DNA of 64,000 nucleotides, taken from contig CAUAFG010000012.1 of NCBI GenBank assembly GCA_958428235.1, positions 16,009 to 80,008 on the forward strand, in the 5' to 3' direction. The stretch is from Faeciplasma sp900553675. GTDB lineage: Bacteria; Bacillota; Clostridia; Oscillospirales; Ruminococcaceae. Below the pieces are notes generated by a model, which saw nothing but the letters and a program-made list of their open reading frames with translations, ran no database searches and had not been told where the DNA came from. The translations under genes and the position numbers were made by a program. Numbering within the stretch: the first letter of the stretch is position 1; each line of letters starts with the position of its first letter. Positions 1 to 8,530 of the stretch are shown one piece after another.

Positions 1-103
1 CGTAACTATGATTATGAGGGGAGTTAAGTAAGAATTTGATGTAGAACCCGAATTTCAGACCCACCGAATTTGGGGTTTTCAGAGAAAAAATATCAATATC
101 AAG

Positions 104-997
104 GTGATAACAACGAAATCAAAACACATTTCAATAATATTTGCGCTTTTGGCGGCTGCATTTTATGCCATAAACACTCCGCTTTCAAAGCTGCTTTTAA
201 ATAATGTCCCCGCAACATTCATGGCGGCGTTTTTATACCTCGGTGCGGGAGTCGGCGTTGGAATTATGTATCTGTTCCACTGGCACAACGAGGACAAGTC
301 GGAGCGCCTTACAAAAAAGGATCTGCCATATACAATAGGAATGATTGTGCTTGACATTCTTGCGCCAATCTTTTTAATGCTCGGCATAAAATACGGTACA
401 GCCGCAAACGCTTCTTTGCTCGGCAACTTTGAGATCGTGGCGACTACGCTTATTGCCTGTCTTGCTTTCAAGGAAGCCGTAAGCAAGCGGCTTTGGGCGG
501 CTATCGGCATGATTACATTATCAAGCATACTTCTTTCGTTTGAAGGAGCGGGAAGCTTCCGGTTTTCCTACGGCTCCGTTCTGGTGCTTTTAGCGACCGC
601 CTGCTGGGGCTTGGAAAACAACTGCACCCGCAGCATCTCGGATAAAAGCACATATGAAATAGTTGTGTTAAAAGGGGTCTTTTCGGGCGGAGGAGCTTTT
701 GTTATTGCACTTATTTCCGGCGAAAAGCTTCCGGAGATACGCTATATTCTTCCGGCTATGCTGCTGGGATTTGTTGCATATGGCATGAGCATTTTCCTGT
801 ATATCCGCGCACAGAGAGATTTGGGAGCGGCAAAAACCAGCGCATACTATGCCGTTGCGCCGTTTGTGGGGGCATTTCTTTCGTTTGTGATTCTCGGCGA
901 GAAGCTGACCATAGTTTATTTCGCCGCTTTGATTATCATGATTGCCGGCACGGTATTTGTTGTTAAGGACACCGTTGCGGGCAAAGAGTCAGGCTGA
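104..997 (+). CDS. EamA/DMT-superfamily permease
   Basis: A 297-residue, very hydrophobic protein with about ten membrane-spanning segments in two similar halves, the usual length and shape of EamA/DMT inner-membrane exporters and permeases. The second half carries the typical pattern of a short periplasmic helix followed by a Gly-Ala-rich helix with GAAKTSAYYAV. Substrate cannot be read from sequence. The start used is GTG at 104; the upstream bases have no convincing Shine-Dalgarno site, so a slightly different start is possible. A GNAT gene follows after 24 bases in the same direction and may be cotranscribed. Bases 1-103 hold nothing I can assign. Confidence 0.82.
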   Translation: MITTKSKHISIIFALLAAAFYAINTPLSKLLLNNVPATFMAAFLYLGAGVGVGIMYLFHWHNEDKSERLTKKDLPYTIGMIVLDILAPIFLMLGIKYGTAANASLLGNFEIVATTLIACLAFKEAVSKRLWAAIGMITLSSILLSFEGAGSFRFSYGSVLVLLATACWGLENNCTRSISDKSTYEIVVLKGVFSGGGAFVIALISGEKLPEIRYILPAMLLGFVAYGMSIFLYIRAQRDLGAAKTSAYYAVAPFVGAFLSFVILGEKLTIVYFAALIIMIAGTVFVVKDTVAGKESG

Positions 998-1021
998 TAA
1001 CGCACTAAAAGGAGACTTTAC

Positions 1022-1483
1022 ATGAATATAAAACTAATAACCGACGATAATCAAAAGCTTAATATGTCAAGAGAAATTTTAGAAGCCCTGCCGGAATGGT
1101 TCGGGATAGCTTCCGCGCGTGAGGAATACATTCGCGAGAGCGCTGGAAAGCCGTTTTTCTGCGCTTTTGATAATGACAAGCCCATAGGCTTTTTGTACTT
1201 AAAGCAGACCGGAAAGGAAACCGTCGAGCTTGCGGTGATGGGAGTTGTAAAAGACTATCACAGAAAAGGCGCCGGAAGAGCGCTTTTTGAAGAGGCAAGG
1301 CGCGAAGCCTTTCGGCTGGGGTACTCATTTATTCAGGTGAAAACGGTGCAGATGGGAAGATATAAGGAGTACGACGATACCAATCTGTTTTATCTGTCCC
1401 TCGGCTTTAAGGAATTAGAGGTCTTTCCCACGCTATGGGACGAATGGAACCCCTGCCAGATTTATATAATGTCGATAAAATAG
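1022..1483 (+). CDS. GNAT family N-acetyltransferase
   Basis: A single GNAT domain over nearly the whole 153 residues. The acetyl-CoA pyrophosphate loop is visible as RKGAGRALFEEA, preceded by the beta-4 strand VELAVMGVVKDYH, and the C-terminal half has a typical NLFYLSLGFKE segment. It should transfer an acetyl group from acetyl-CoA to an amine or small molecule in the cytoplasm; the substrate is unknown. AAGGAGA sits just upstream of the ATG. It lies between a DMT permease and two further GNAT genes on the same strand. Confidence 0.85.
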   Translation: MNIKLITDDNQKLNMSREILEALPEWFGIASAREEYIRESAGKPFFCAFDNDKPIGFLYLKQTGKETVELAVMGVVKDYHRKGAGRALFEEARREAFRLGYSFIQVKTVQMGRYKEYDDTNLFYLSLGFKELEVFPTLWDEWNPCQIYIMSIK

Positions 1484-1529
1484 ACCGCGCTTTTATTCTA
1501 ATCGCAGAAACTGATAGGAGGTAAATTTT

Positions 1530-2096
1530 ATGAACATTCCAATAGATATAACCCAAGTAACGCTGAAAACCGACCGTCTGCTTCTTCGCCCGTGGAGGAT
1601 GTCCGACTTGGAGGACTTCTACGAATACGCCCGTGTTGACGGAGTGGGTCAGATGGCAGGATGGGCTCCGCACGAAAGCATTGATATATCCCGCGGGATT
1701 CTTGAAAGCTTTATCAGCGGAAAGAAGGTCTTTGCCTTGGAGCACGAGGGCAAGGTAATCGGCTCGCTGGGCATTGAAAAGTACGACGAGGCTGAATTTC
1801 CTGAGTTTTCAGGGCTTAAATGCCGCGAAATCGGCTATGTCCTTTCAAAAGACTACTGGGGCAATGGACTTATGCCCGAGGCTGTCGGCGAGGTTATACG
1901 ATATCTGTTTGAGGATCTGGGGGCTGACGCTATCTTCTGCGGATATTTCGTAAGAAATCGTCAATCTGCCAGAGTTCAGGAAAAGTGCGGCTTTAAGCAC
2001 TATTCCACCATAAAGTATCAGACCCGCATGGGAACCGTCGAGGATACGCAGGTCAACATTCTATACAGAAAGGACTGGGAAGATTCAAGGATATGA
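1530..2096 (+). CDS. GNAT family acetyltransferase, RimJ/RimL type
   Basis: A 188-residue acetyltransferase whose N-terminus (TDRLLLRPWRMSDLEDF) is the signature opening of RimJ/RimL/YdaF-type GNATs, the group that includes ribosomal-protein N-terminal acetylases and antibiotic acetylases. The acetyl-CoA loop is KDYWGNGLMPEAV, followed by FVRNRQSARVQEKCGF, the usual motif B region. Start ATG at 1530 follows TAGGAGG. The stop overlaps the next GNAT start by four bases (ATGA), so the two are very probably translationally coupled. The actual substrate is not evident. Confidence 0.87.
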   Translation: MNIPIDITQVTLKTDRLLLRPWRMSDLEDFYEYARVDGVGQMAGWAPHESIDISRGILESFISGKKVFALEHEGKVIGSLGIEKYDEAEFPEFSGLKCREIGYVLSKDYWGNGLMPEAVGEVIRYLFEDLGADAIFCGYFVRNRQSARVQEKCGFKHYSTIKYQTRMGTVEDTQVNILYRKDWEDSRI

Positions 2097-2563
2097 TAAG
2101 AAGAGCAACAGCTGCGGACATCCCGCAGATAAATTCACTTTTAGAGCAGGTGCTGATGGTGCATTATAACATCCGCCCCGATTTGTTTAAGCCTAACACC
2201 AAAAAATACACCGATTCCGAGCTTTCGGACATCATCAATGCCGACAACACCCCGATATTCGTCTGGACGGACGAGCAGGATCTGGCGCGAGGCTATGCCT
2301 TCTGTCAGCTTAAAAGCACCATCGGGCAGGACAATATGCAGCCGTTCAAGTCGATATACATAAACGACATCTGCGTTGACGAGAGCTGGAGGGGCAGGCA
2401 TATCGCTTCGTCGCTGTTTGAGCATGTCAAGGCGTATGCCAAGTCTATCGGATGCCACAATATCACCCTGAACGTATGGGAGGGCAACGCCGCCGCAAGG
2501 GCGTTTTACGAGAGGATGGGCATGGGAATCCAGAAAACTACCATGGAAACGGTGCTGGACTGA
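2093..2563 (+). CDS. GNAT family N-acetyltransferase
   Basis: A 156-residue GNAT domain. The acetyl-CoA-binding loop reads ESWRGRHIASSLFEHV and the motif B region NAAARAFYERMGM is intact. The Arg-rich start (MIRRATAADIPQINSLL) resembles general cytoplasmic small-molecule acetyltransferases. It starts inside the stop of the preceding GNAT gene (ATGA overlap), and the third GNAT of this run lies just upstream of the nucleosidase-like gene at 2602. Substrate unknown. Confidence 0.86.
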   Translation: MIRRATAADIPQINSLLEQVLMVHYNIRPDLFKPNTKKYTDSELSDIINADNTPIFVWTDEQDLARGYAFCQLKSTIGQDNMQPFKSIYINDICVDESWRGRHIASSLFEHVKAYAKSIGCHNITLNVWEGNAAARAFYERMGMGIQKTTMETVLD

Positions 2564-2601
2564 TTAGCGGAATCATCACAAAAAGAAAGGAAGAATAAAA
2601 C

Positions 2602-3282
2602 ATGAAAATAGGAATGATAGTTGCGGTTATGGACGAGATAAACGCCATGCTGACCGAGATGGGCGAGCCTATAGAGACGATTACGGCAGACGGCTTTGAT
2701 ATCCGCAGATACAATGTGAGCGGGAATGATTTATACGTTGCCAAAAGCGGAGCGGGCGAGATTTACGCCTCCGCCGCCACTCAGCTTTTGATATCCAAAT
2801 ACGGTGCGGAGCTTATTGTAAACTTCGGAATATGCGGAGGGCTTACGCCCGAAATGTCGCTATGCCGCACCTGTGTTGTGGAAAAAACGGTTCATTATGA
2901 TTATGACACCTCTGCCATCGACGGCACCGAGCAGGGCAGGTATTTAGACCTTCCTGATATATATATTCCCGCCGACCCGAAGCTGATTGAGCTTGCGGTC
3001 AGCGTTATGCCTCAGCTTGAAAGGGTTATATGCGCCTCGGCTGACAAGTTTGTTGCCGACCCCGATAAGAAGGCAGAGCTTCATGAAAAATTCGGGGCTT
3101 CTATTTGCGAGATGGAGTCTGCCGGAATACTTCTTACCGCAAACCGCTGCGGAGTGCCGGCGCTGCTTATCAAGGCTGTTTCGGACAGCGTATCCGGCGG
3201 TGCGGAGGAATTTGCTAAGATGGCTTGCGAGTCGGCAAGGGTGTGCGTAAGGACTATGATGGCGGTTATTGAGAGGATTTAG
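2602..3282 (+). CDS. Phosphorylase-superfamily nucleosidase (MTA/SAH nucleosidase-like)
   Basis: This 226-residue protein has the layout of 5'-methylthioadenosine/S-adenosylhomocysteine nucleosidase (Pfs/MtnN): an N-terminal MKIGMIVAVMDEI strand with the acid expected in the family, the NFGICGGL loop, ASADKFV, the purine/ribose site CEMESAGI and the catalytic loop IKAVSDS with its Asp. It should cleave MTA or SAH to adenine and a thioribose or homocysteine moiety, part of SAM by-product recycling. Some divergent members act on other nucleosides (futalosine, for example), so the substrate is not certain. AAGGAAG precedes the ATG. Confidence 0.82.
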   Translation: MKIGMIVAVMDEINAMLTEMGEPIETITADGFDIRRYNVSGNDLYVAKSGAGEIYASAATQLLISKYGAELIVNFGICGGLTPEMSLCRTCVVEKTVHYDYDTSAIDGTEQGRYLDLPDIYIPADPKLIELAVSVMPQLERVICASADKFVADPDKKAELHEKFGASICEMESAGILLTANRCGVPALLIKAVSDSVSGGAEEFAKMACESARVCVRTMMAVIERI

Positions 3283-3344
3283 ACGAAAAAATGAATTACT
3301 ATATGTATAATATTAGATGAATTATACTTATAGGTGCGGATTTA

Positions 3345-3862
3345 ACTATTACTTTGTGCAGTAATGGACGCTTGCGCGTCCATCGGGAGACCCCCGGCGA
3401 GGGTCTCCCACGGCAAAACAGTCCACCGGACTGTTTTGCCTTCCTCTCCTGCGCTTTGCTTGCGCTGGGGATTTCGCTCCCTGCGGGGAGACGGCGGCAT
3501 ATCATTTGTAATCGTCGTACTTTTGTCTGCCGCCGCACATCGCATTTCCTCCGTCTTTGGCTGTACTTTTGCTTGGCAGGGTAATACCTGCATATAAAAT
3601 ACATTGGTTTTCGATTGATGGACGGAAATGCCCGACTTTTGTTTAAGGGGAGGGCGCTGCCAAAGCCGACATCGAAAGTCCGGCGTTTCCGTCCATCGAT
3701 TGCAAGTGTATGTAAGAAACGGCGTGCAGTCTGGCTTTGTTGAGAAGGAAAAGGAAATTACGGAGGAAACGCAATGCGTGACGGCATACTATTGACAAGC
3801 GACTTACAAAGTTGATGCCGTCACCTGCTGCCTTGAAAGGCTGGAGAACTTTTTAGTTTTTT
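3345..3862 (+). repeat. Dispersed composite hairpin-rich repeat, copy 1
   Basis: A gene-free stretch of about 670 bases (3283-3950) filled by a mosaic that recurs at 5612-6200 and 47044-47292. Shared blocks, in order: TACTTTGTGCAG followed by a short hairpin of GGACGC type; AAAACAGTCC/GGACTGTTTT (3413-3440), a perfect inverted repeat; the block beginning GAGACGGCGGCATATC (3487) through TTTCCTCCGTC (near 3560); GACGGAAATGCCCGACTT (3620 on); and AGCCTTGAAAGGCT with CTTTTTAG near 3850, which looks like a terminator. No transposase is present. It could be a MITE-like element or a structured RNA-encoding repeat. Confidence 0.7.
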
Positions 3863-3901
3863 GCTTTTGAAGGTGAGTGAGAAATTGACGCATTATAGCT
3901 C

Positions 3902-3930
3902 TTGAAAATCTCGATACACTGTGCTACAAT
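3902..3930 (+). promoter_or_regulatory. Vegetative promoter upstream of the HTH-M18 gene
   Basis: TTGAAA at 3902-3907 and TACAAT at 3925-3930 with a 17-base spacer, an extended sigma-A promoter (TGC before the -10). It ends 32 bases before the chosen TTG start at 3963. Confidence 0.7.
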
Positions 3931-3962
3931 AATATCAGACTAATAAAAAGGTGGGATTTGTT

Positions 3963-5531
3963 TTGACTACATTGGGCGAACGCCTGCGAAAGGCGAGGAA
4001 AAGAAAGGGTCTTTCTCAGTCCGCTGCAAGCGAGGCTATTGGAATAAGCAACAAGGCTCTTTCAAGATACGAAACGGACATTTCATATCCTGCTCTGGAG
4101 GTGCTGAAAAAGCTGGGCAGGCTTTATGATGTTTCCAGCGAATATCTTTTGGGGAACACCGGCGCAATGGGCGAGTCCTCCGATACCGCTTACAGTCCCG
4201 AAACTTATGAAAATATGGTCTCCATGACCGACCACAAGGCGTCTGCAAAAAAGCTTATCGACTTTATTGCGGCAAGCCCTTCGAGGTATCATGCCGTTGC
4301 TAATATCTGTCTGCGGCTTTCAAACGAAGGCTTTAAGGAGCTTAAAGAGTGCGAAAAATGGGACATCGCGCCGGGCGGAAAGTATTATGTCACACGCAAT
4401 CTCTCCTCGGTGATTGCCTTCAAGGTTGGCGAGGGGGATGTCGGCGGGTTCAACATAATAGCCGCGCACAGCGACTCTCCGACCTTTCGAGTAAAGCCAG
4501 ACGCCGAAATGGAGACGCTTGGCAAGTACATCCGCATAAACACCGAGCGATACGGCGGAATGATATGCTCCACTTGGCTTGACAGACCTCTTTCCATTGC
4601 CGGAAGGGTAGTCACAACAAACGGCTCTAAGATAAAGACCCAGCTTGTAAACATTGATAAAGACCTTCTGATGATTCCCAACGTCGCCATTCATATGCAG
4701 AGAAACATCAACGACGGCATGAGCTTTAACGCTCAGGTGGATATGATACCTCTTTTAGGAAGCGTGGCGGCAAAGGGAAGTCTTACAAAGCTTGTCGCGG
4801 GGGCGGCAGGGGTTAAGGCGGATCAAATATCCGGATGCGACCTTTTCCTCTACAACCGTGCAAAAGGTACAATCTGGGGCAACGACGGCGAGTTTGTCTC
4901 CGCTCCGCAGCTTGACGATTTGCAGTGTGCGGTTGCCTCGTTGAACGGCTTTTTGGCAGGGGACAATGCCAAGACGGTTTCCGTTCTTTGCGTTTTAGAC
5001 AATGAGGAGGTAGGAAGCGGCACCAAGCAGGGCGCGGATTCCGATTTCCTTAGGACAAGTGTTTCGCGGATATGCGAAGCTTTAGGAAAATCCGTGGGCG
5101 AGCTTATGCCTTCAAGCTTTGTGATTTCGGCGGACAACGCCCACGCCGTACATCCCAATCACCCCGAATACGCCGACCTTGTAAACAAGCCAGTCATGAA
5201 CGGCGGAATCGTGCTGAAATTCAACGGCAACCAGCGCTACGCCACCGACGCCGTTTCCGAGGCGATTTTCCGCAAAATATGCCAAGCGGTTGCGGTTCCG
5301 GTACAGACCTACGTAAACCGCTCCGATCTTGCGGGCGGCTCGACACTTGGAAACATATCCACCGCTCAGCTCTCGATTAACACTGTGGATATCGGACTTG
5401 CTCAGCTTGCAATGCACTCAAGCTATGAGACGGCAGGCTCCATGGATACGCTTTATCTTGAAGAAGCGGCGGCGGAGTTCTACCGCACGGCGATAACCCG
5501 ACTTGCGGATGGGGAGTATGAGATTAAGTAA
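3963..5531 (+). CDS. XRE helix-turn-helix / M18 aminopeptidase fusion
   Basis: About 522 residues in two parts. Residues 1-65 are a Cro/C1-type HTH (TLGERLRKARKRKGLSQ through LGRLYDVSSEYLLG). From about residue 85 to the end is an M18 aspartyl-aminopeptidase-like metallopeptidase: AAHSDSP (zinc His/Asp), DNEEVGSGT (catalytic and zinc Glu), SADNAHAVHP (Asp) and HSSYET near the C-terminus (His). It should remove N-terminal, often acidic, residues from peptides in the cytoplasm. TTG at 3963 is preferred because AAGGTGG (3948-3954) lies eight bases upstream; a GTG at 3951 overlaps that site. The fused HTH is not usual for M18 enzymes and suggests DNA binding or autoregulation. Confidence 0.85.
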   Translation: MTTLGERLRKARKRKGLSQSAASEAIGISNKALSRYETDISYPALEVLKKLGRLYDVSSEYLLGNTGAMGESSDTAYSPETYENMVSMTDHKASAKKLIDFIAASPSRYHAVANICLRLSNEGFKELKECEKWDIAPGGKYYVTRNLSSVIAFKVGEGDVGGFNIIAAHSDSPTFRVKPDAEMETLGKYIRINTERYGGMICSTWLDRPLSIAGRVVTTNGSKIKTQLVNIDKDLLMIPNVAIHMQRNINDGMSFNAQVDMIPLLGSVAAKGSLTKLVAGAAGVKADQISGCDLFLYNRAKGTIWGNDGEFVSAPQLDDLQCAVASLNGFLAGDNAKTVSVLCVLDNEEVGSGTKQGADSDFLRTSVSRICEALGKSVGELMPSSFVISADNAHAVHPNHPEYADLVNKPVMNGGIVLKFNGNQRYATDAVSEAIFRKICQAVAVPVQTYVNRSDLAGGSTLGNISTAQLSINTVDIGLAQLAMHSSYETAGSMDTLYLEEAAAEFYRTAITRLADGEYEIK

Positions 5532-5611
5532 ATAGTGTATATTATGCCGGTGCGGACTGATGTATGGTTGGTCTGTGCCGGTATTATGCTGTCTGCATAT
5601 ATCTGAGTGTG

Positions 5612-6200
5612 GTTTGGATTACTACTTTGTGCAGGGATGGACGCACTCCGTGCGCCCATAGGAGGACCCCCGACGAGGGTAGGCGACGGCGACTACTTTG
5701 TAATCTTCGTACTGTCGTTTGCCGTCGCACAGTGCCTTTCCTCCGTCTTTGGCACTTCATTTGTTAGTTGTGAAGGCTTCTGCATATACTACACTATTGT
5801 TCACAATTGCAGGACGGAAACGCCAGACTTATGTTTAGGAGGTAACAGTCCACTGGACTGTTTGCACTTATTTCGACCGTTAAGGTCGGAATTAGTGCTT
5901 CTCCCTCTCCTACGTTTCGCTTTGCTGAGGGTTTCGCTCCCTACGGAGAGACGGCGGCATATCATTTGCAATCGTCGTACTTTTGTTTGCCGCCGCACAG
6001 TGCCTTTCCTCCGTCGTTGGCGGTTAGTTTGTTGATATGCAAGTTACTGCATATACCGCACTATTGTCTGCAATTGCAGGACGGAAACGCCCAACTTTTG
6101 TTTAAGAGGAGGCGCTGCCCCAAGACCCTGCAAGGGCTTCTCGCCCCTTGACCCTCGCCAGCCTTTTGAAAAAGGCTGGATCGAAAACTTTTTTAATTTT
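5612..6200 (+). repeat. Dispersed composite repeat, copy 2 (two partial units in tandem)
   Basis: The gene-free stretch 5532-6383 contains the same blocks as copy 1, twice over. First unit: ACTACTTTGTGCAG (5620), a divergent GCGACGGCGACTAC block with TTTCCTCCGTC (to about 5750) and GACGGAAACGCCAGACTT (5813). Second unit: ACAGTCCACTGGACTGTTT hairpin (5846-5864), GAGACGGCGGCATATC (5947), TTTCCTCCGTC (6003), GACGGAAACGCCCAAC (6080) and a terminator-like AGCC/GGCT hairpin with a T run at 6160-6197. Reading frames inside repeat the same peptide from unit to unit but lack ribosome sites, so I treat them as non-coding. Confidence 0.7.
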
Positions 6201-6274
6201 GCTATTGAAACATAGTTTTATCTACAAAAATACCGGTGCAGACCGCTTTGCGTGATTCTGCGCCGGTATTTTTA

Positions 6275-6303
6275 TTGACCGTTCAGAAAAAATAAGCTAA
6301 AAT
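6275..6303 (+). promoter_or_regulatory. Vegetative promoter of ECF module 1
   Basis: TTGACC (6275-6280), 17-base spacer, TAAAAT (6298-6303). It lies just upstream of a second, ECF-type promoter candidate, so the module may have basal and autoregulated transcription. Confidence 0.6.
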
Positions 6304-6312
6304 ATTAAAAAG

Positions 6313-6341
6313 TGTTACACGGCAGTGTGTTTTGTCGTCAT
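6313..6341 (+). promoter_or_regulatory. Candidate ECF-sigma promoter of module 1
   Basis: TGTTAC (6313-6318), 17-base spacer and CGTCAT (6336-6341) fit the general ECF promoter form (TG-AAC, 16-17 bases, CGTC). The CGTC box is followed by AATAGGTGA, also found in the same place before module 3. It would let the sigma factor activate its own operon. Confidence 0.5.
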
Positions 6342-6383
6342 AATAGGTGAAGACGTCTTTATTAAAGTGTGGGAGATGATAGC

Positions 6384-6953
6384 TTGGAGGACGAAAAAAT
6401 AATTCAGCTTTACATAGTCGGTGACGAAGCCGCCCTTAGGGAGACGGAGAAAAAATACGGCGATGAGCTGAAAAAGCTTTCCTTTAGAATAACAGGTTCT
6501 GAGGGCGACAGTGCGGAATGTCTTAACGACGCCCTTATGCAGGCGTGGAAAACGGTCGGTTCTGTCAGACCGGACAGTCTGCGGGCATATCTTGCCAAGG
6601 TTACAAGGAACATTTCGCTTGACTGTCTTAAGAAGCGAAAGACTCAAAAGCGGTGTGCGGTAAGCGTTGCTCTTGAAGAGCTGGGCGACTGTCTGCCTGA
6701 CGTTACCGCATTGGGTGCGGGCGATTTCTTTGAGGTCATCGACGAAAACACCCTTGCCGAGGAAATCAACCGCTGGCTTGAAGGCATAGAAAAGGAGAAG
6801 CGGGTAATATTTGTCCGCAGATATTTTAAGATGGAGACTGCAAGGGAAATCGCGAAAAGCCTTGGTGTCAACGAGGGCAGCCTTCGAGTAACGCTTTCAA
6901 GGCTGAGATGCTCCCTTAAAGAATATCTCGAAGGCAAGGGCTATGCCGTTTAG
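6384..6953 (+). CDS. ECF-type sigma-70 family RNA polymerase sigma factor (module 1)
   Basis: About 189 residues. Region 2 (KKLSFRITGSEGDSAECLND, with LRAYLAKVTRNISLDCLKK for -10 recognition) and region 4 (KRVIFVRRYFKMETAREIAKSLGVNEGSLRVTLSR, an HTH for -35 binding) are intact, with no region 1 or 3, as in ECF sigma factors. It directs RNA polymerase to a dedicated regulon. I prefer TTG at 6384: GGGAG is 9-10 bases upstream and the paralogues at 8531 and 10612 begin with the same L-(E/D)-x-E/A-x-I-I motif. The next gene, 30 bases on, is its probable membrane anti-sigma factor. Confidence 0.85.
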   Translation: MEDEKIIQLYIVGDEAALRETEKKYGDELKKLSFRITGSEGDSAECLNDALMQAWKTVGSVRPDSLRAYLAKVTRNISLDCLKKRKTQKRCAVSVALEELGDCLPDVTALGAGDFFEVIDENTLAEEINRWLEGIEKEKRVIFVRRYFKMETAREIAKSLGVNEGSLRVTLSRLRCSLKEYLEGKGYAV

Positions 6954-6983
6954 GCGGCTGCTTGTCTTGGAAAGGAGTAAATT

Positions 6984-8342
6984 ATGACTGATAAAAACGA
7001 AAAGCTTTTTAATGCAATAGGAAAACTTAAGGACAGCTATATCGAGGAAGCATATGCCGAGAATCCCAAGCTTTCAAAGCCGAAAAAGAGCATAAAGCGG
7101 ATTGTTATGCTTGCCGCAGCAGCTATGCTTTCAATATCGCTTGTTATAACGGTCGCCGCCAACAGCGACGCTATTATCGCGGCGATATTTGAACGCCGGC
7201 AGAAGCTTGTTGACAATAAGATAGGGCATATAGACGAGTCGGCAACCGTGGGAAATATAACGCTGACTTTAGAAAGCGTTACGGTTGAAAACGTCTTTGA
7301 TGACGATAACATTTTTGCAAACTACACCGTCAGCTTTCACAATAATGACGGCGCTTTTGAAGGCGGTCTGAAATACGGCGGATATAAGCTGCAATGCATA
7401 TTTGACGACAGCGGCAACGGAACGCTCCACGCGGATTCGGAAATCGATGAAGACGGGCGCAAATGGTATACCCTGAATGGCGACCAGCCCGATAAGTTTG
7501 AAGCGTTCTATCCCGCTTTGAGTCGGATCAACTTCGGGCTTGACGATCCCTCGGATACTATCACCCTGAAAAGCTCTCCGTCATACGGAATGTATGGCGT
7601 AAACCGCATTATCTTTTATGACCTTACCTCGGCGGACGGCTCTGTCAAGTATGCAGACGAGATTTGCGTTGAGTTTACGGTTACAAAGGAAGAAGCCAAG
7701 CCCTTGATGCAGATCAATTACTACGAACCGAATCTGACATTTGAAATCGAAAATACAGAGTTTTTGTTAATGTGCATTGACCTTTACTCCACACGACTGT
7801 ATATGGAGATGTCAAATCCGGCAGGCGATTCGGTCAGCATCGGCGGGGTTGAATGCTGTGCAATCAACTATTTCACAAAGCTTGCCAACGGCGATGAATT
7901 TTTTGAAAAAGTCAAAAAGTATTCTGATCAGGAGAACGAAGTCGGATTACAGCTTGAAAGCGAGTATGATGAGCGGGAAGTTCATGAGAAATATTCAGAA
8001 TGGGCTTCAAACGATGAGGAGCTTCGCAGATTGAATGATGAGGTACTTACAGCAATGAAGCCCACCGAGGATGAGAAGCTTCTCAACGAGTGCTACGAGG
8101 TTGTTGTTGAATTAAAGCCGGAATGTGGTGCAGAGGTAGTCTCAATGAAAACCTCCTGCTGCGGCTGGGCGGTTCCGGCGACACCGGATACTGTTTGCGC
8201 AGGGTTCGTGGCTGAATTTTCCTCACCGATATACGTTGACGACATCGTAAGGGTATACGCCAGCAAAATCGGCGACCCATCTAAGGAGGTAAACATATGG
8301 ATTCCCGCCGAAGACAGGGGTCTTCGGGAAATCAACAAATAA
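6984..8342 (+). CDS. Membrane-anchored anti-sigma factor, DUF4179-like (module 1)
   Basis: 452 residues: a short cytoplasmic N-terminus (about 1-38), one transmembrane segment (about 40-59) and a large external domain of repeated beta-rich sequence (GNITLTLESV, YTVSFHNNDGAF and similar), resembling DUF4179-type anti-sigma proteins of Firmicutes. Its position right after an ECF sigma gene supports a role in holding that sigma factor until a cell-envelope signal is sensed. It is closely similar to the module 3 protein, nearly identical for about 40 residues around the membrane segment (SISLVITVAANSDAIIAAIF). AAAGGAG precedes the ATG. The signal it senses is unknown. Confidence 0.75.
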   Translation: MTDKNEKLFNAIGKLKDSYIEEAYAENPKLSKPKKSIKRIVMLAAAAMLSISLVITVAANSDAIIAAIFERRQKLVDNKIGHIDESATVGNITLTLESVTVENVFDDDNIFANYTVSFHNNDGAFEGGLKYGGYKLQCIFDDSGNGTLHADSEIDEDGRKWYTLNGDQPDKFEAFYPALSRINFGLDDPSDTITLKSSPSYGMYGVNRIIFYDLTSADGSVKYADEICVEFTVTKEEAKPLMQINYYEPNLTFEIENTEFLLMCIDLYSTRLYMEMSNPAGDSVSIGGVECCAINYFTKLANGDEFFEKVKKYSDQENEVGLQLESEYDEREVHEKYSEWASNDEELRRLNDEVLTAMKPTEDEKLLNECYEVVVELKPECGAEVVSMKTSCCGWAVPATPDTVCAGFVAEFSSPIYVDDIVRVYASKIGDPSKEVNIWIPAEDRGLREINK

Positions 8343-8412
8343 CTATACAACAACGTTTGTGCTTATCCCAAAGATAGGGGTCTTGCGGAACTCAACGAAT
8401 AGCTATATAATT

Positions 8413-8445
8413 AAATCGCCGGACAGTGCTTTCGGCGATTTTTCT
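8413..8445 (+). terminator. Rho-independent terminator after module 1
   Basis: AAATCGCCG (8413-8421) pairs with CGGCGATTT (8433-8441) and is followed by a T-rich run. Confidence 0.75.
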
Positions 8446-8530
8446 TTGATTTTTGAGTAATACTATACAGCCGCTTGTTGTCTTTATTAGTGAAAGGCCT
8501 TTTTGATAGAAGCATAAGGAGATGAAATGC

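Noticed and set aside
3354..3597. Overlapping open frames of 76-77 codons in repeat copy 1
   Set aside because: They fall inside the repeat's hairpins, lack ribosome sites, and overlap in two frames; the peptide similarity to copy 2 is explained by the shared DNA.
5564..6035. Open frames of 67 and 142 codons in repeat copy 2
   Set aside because: Composition follows the repeat blocks; no ribosome site or conserved domain, and copies at other sites do not keep the frame.
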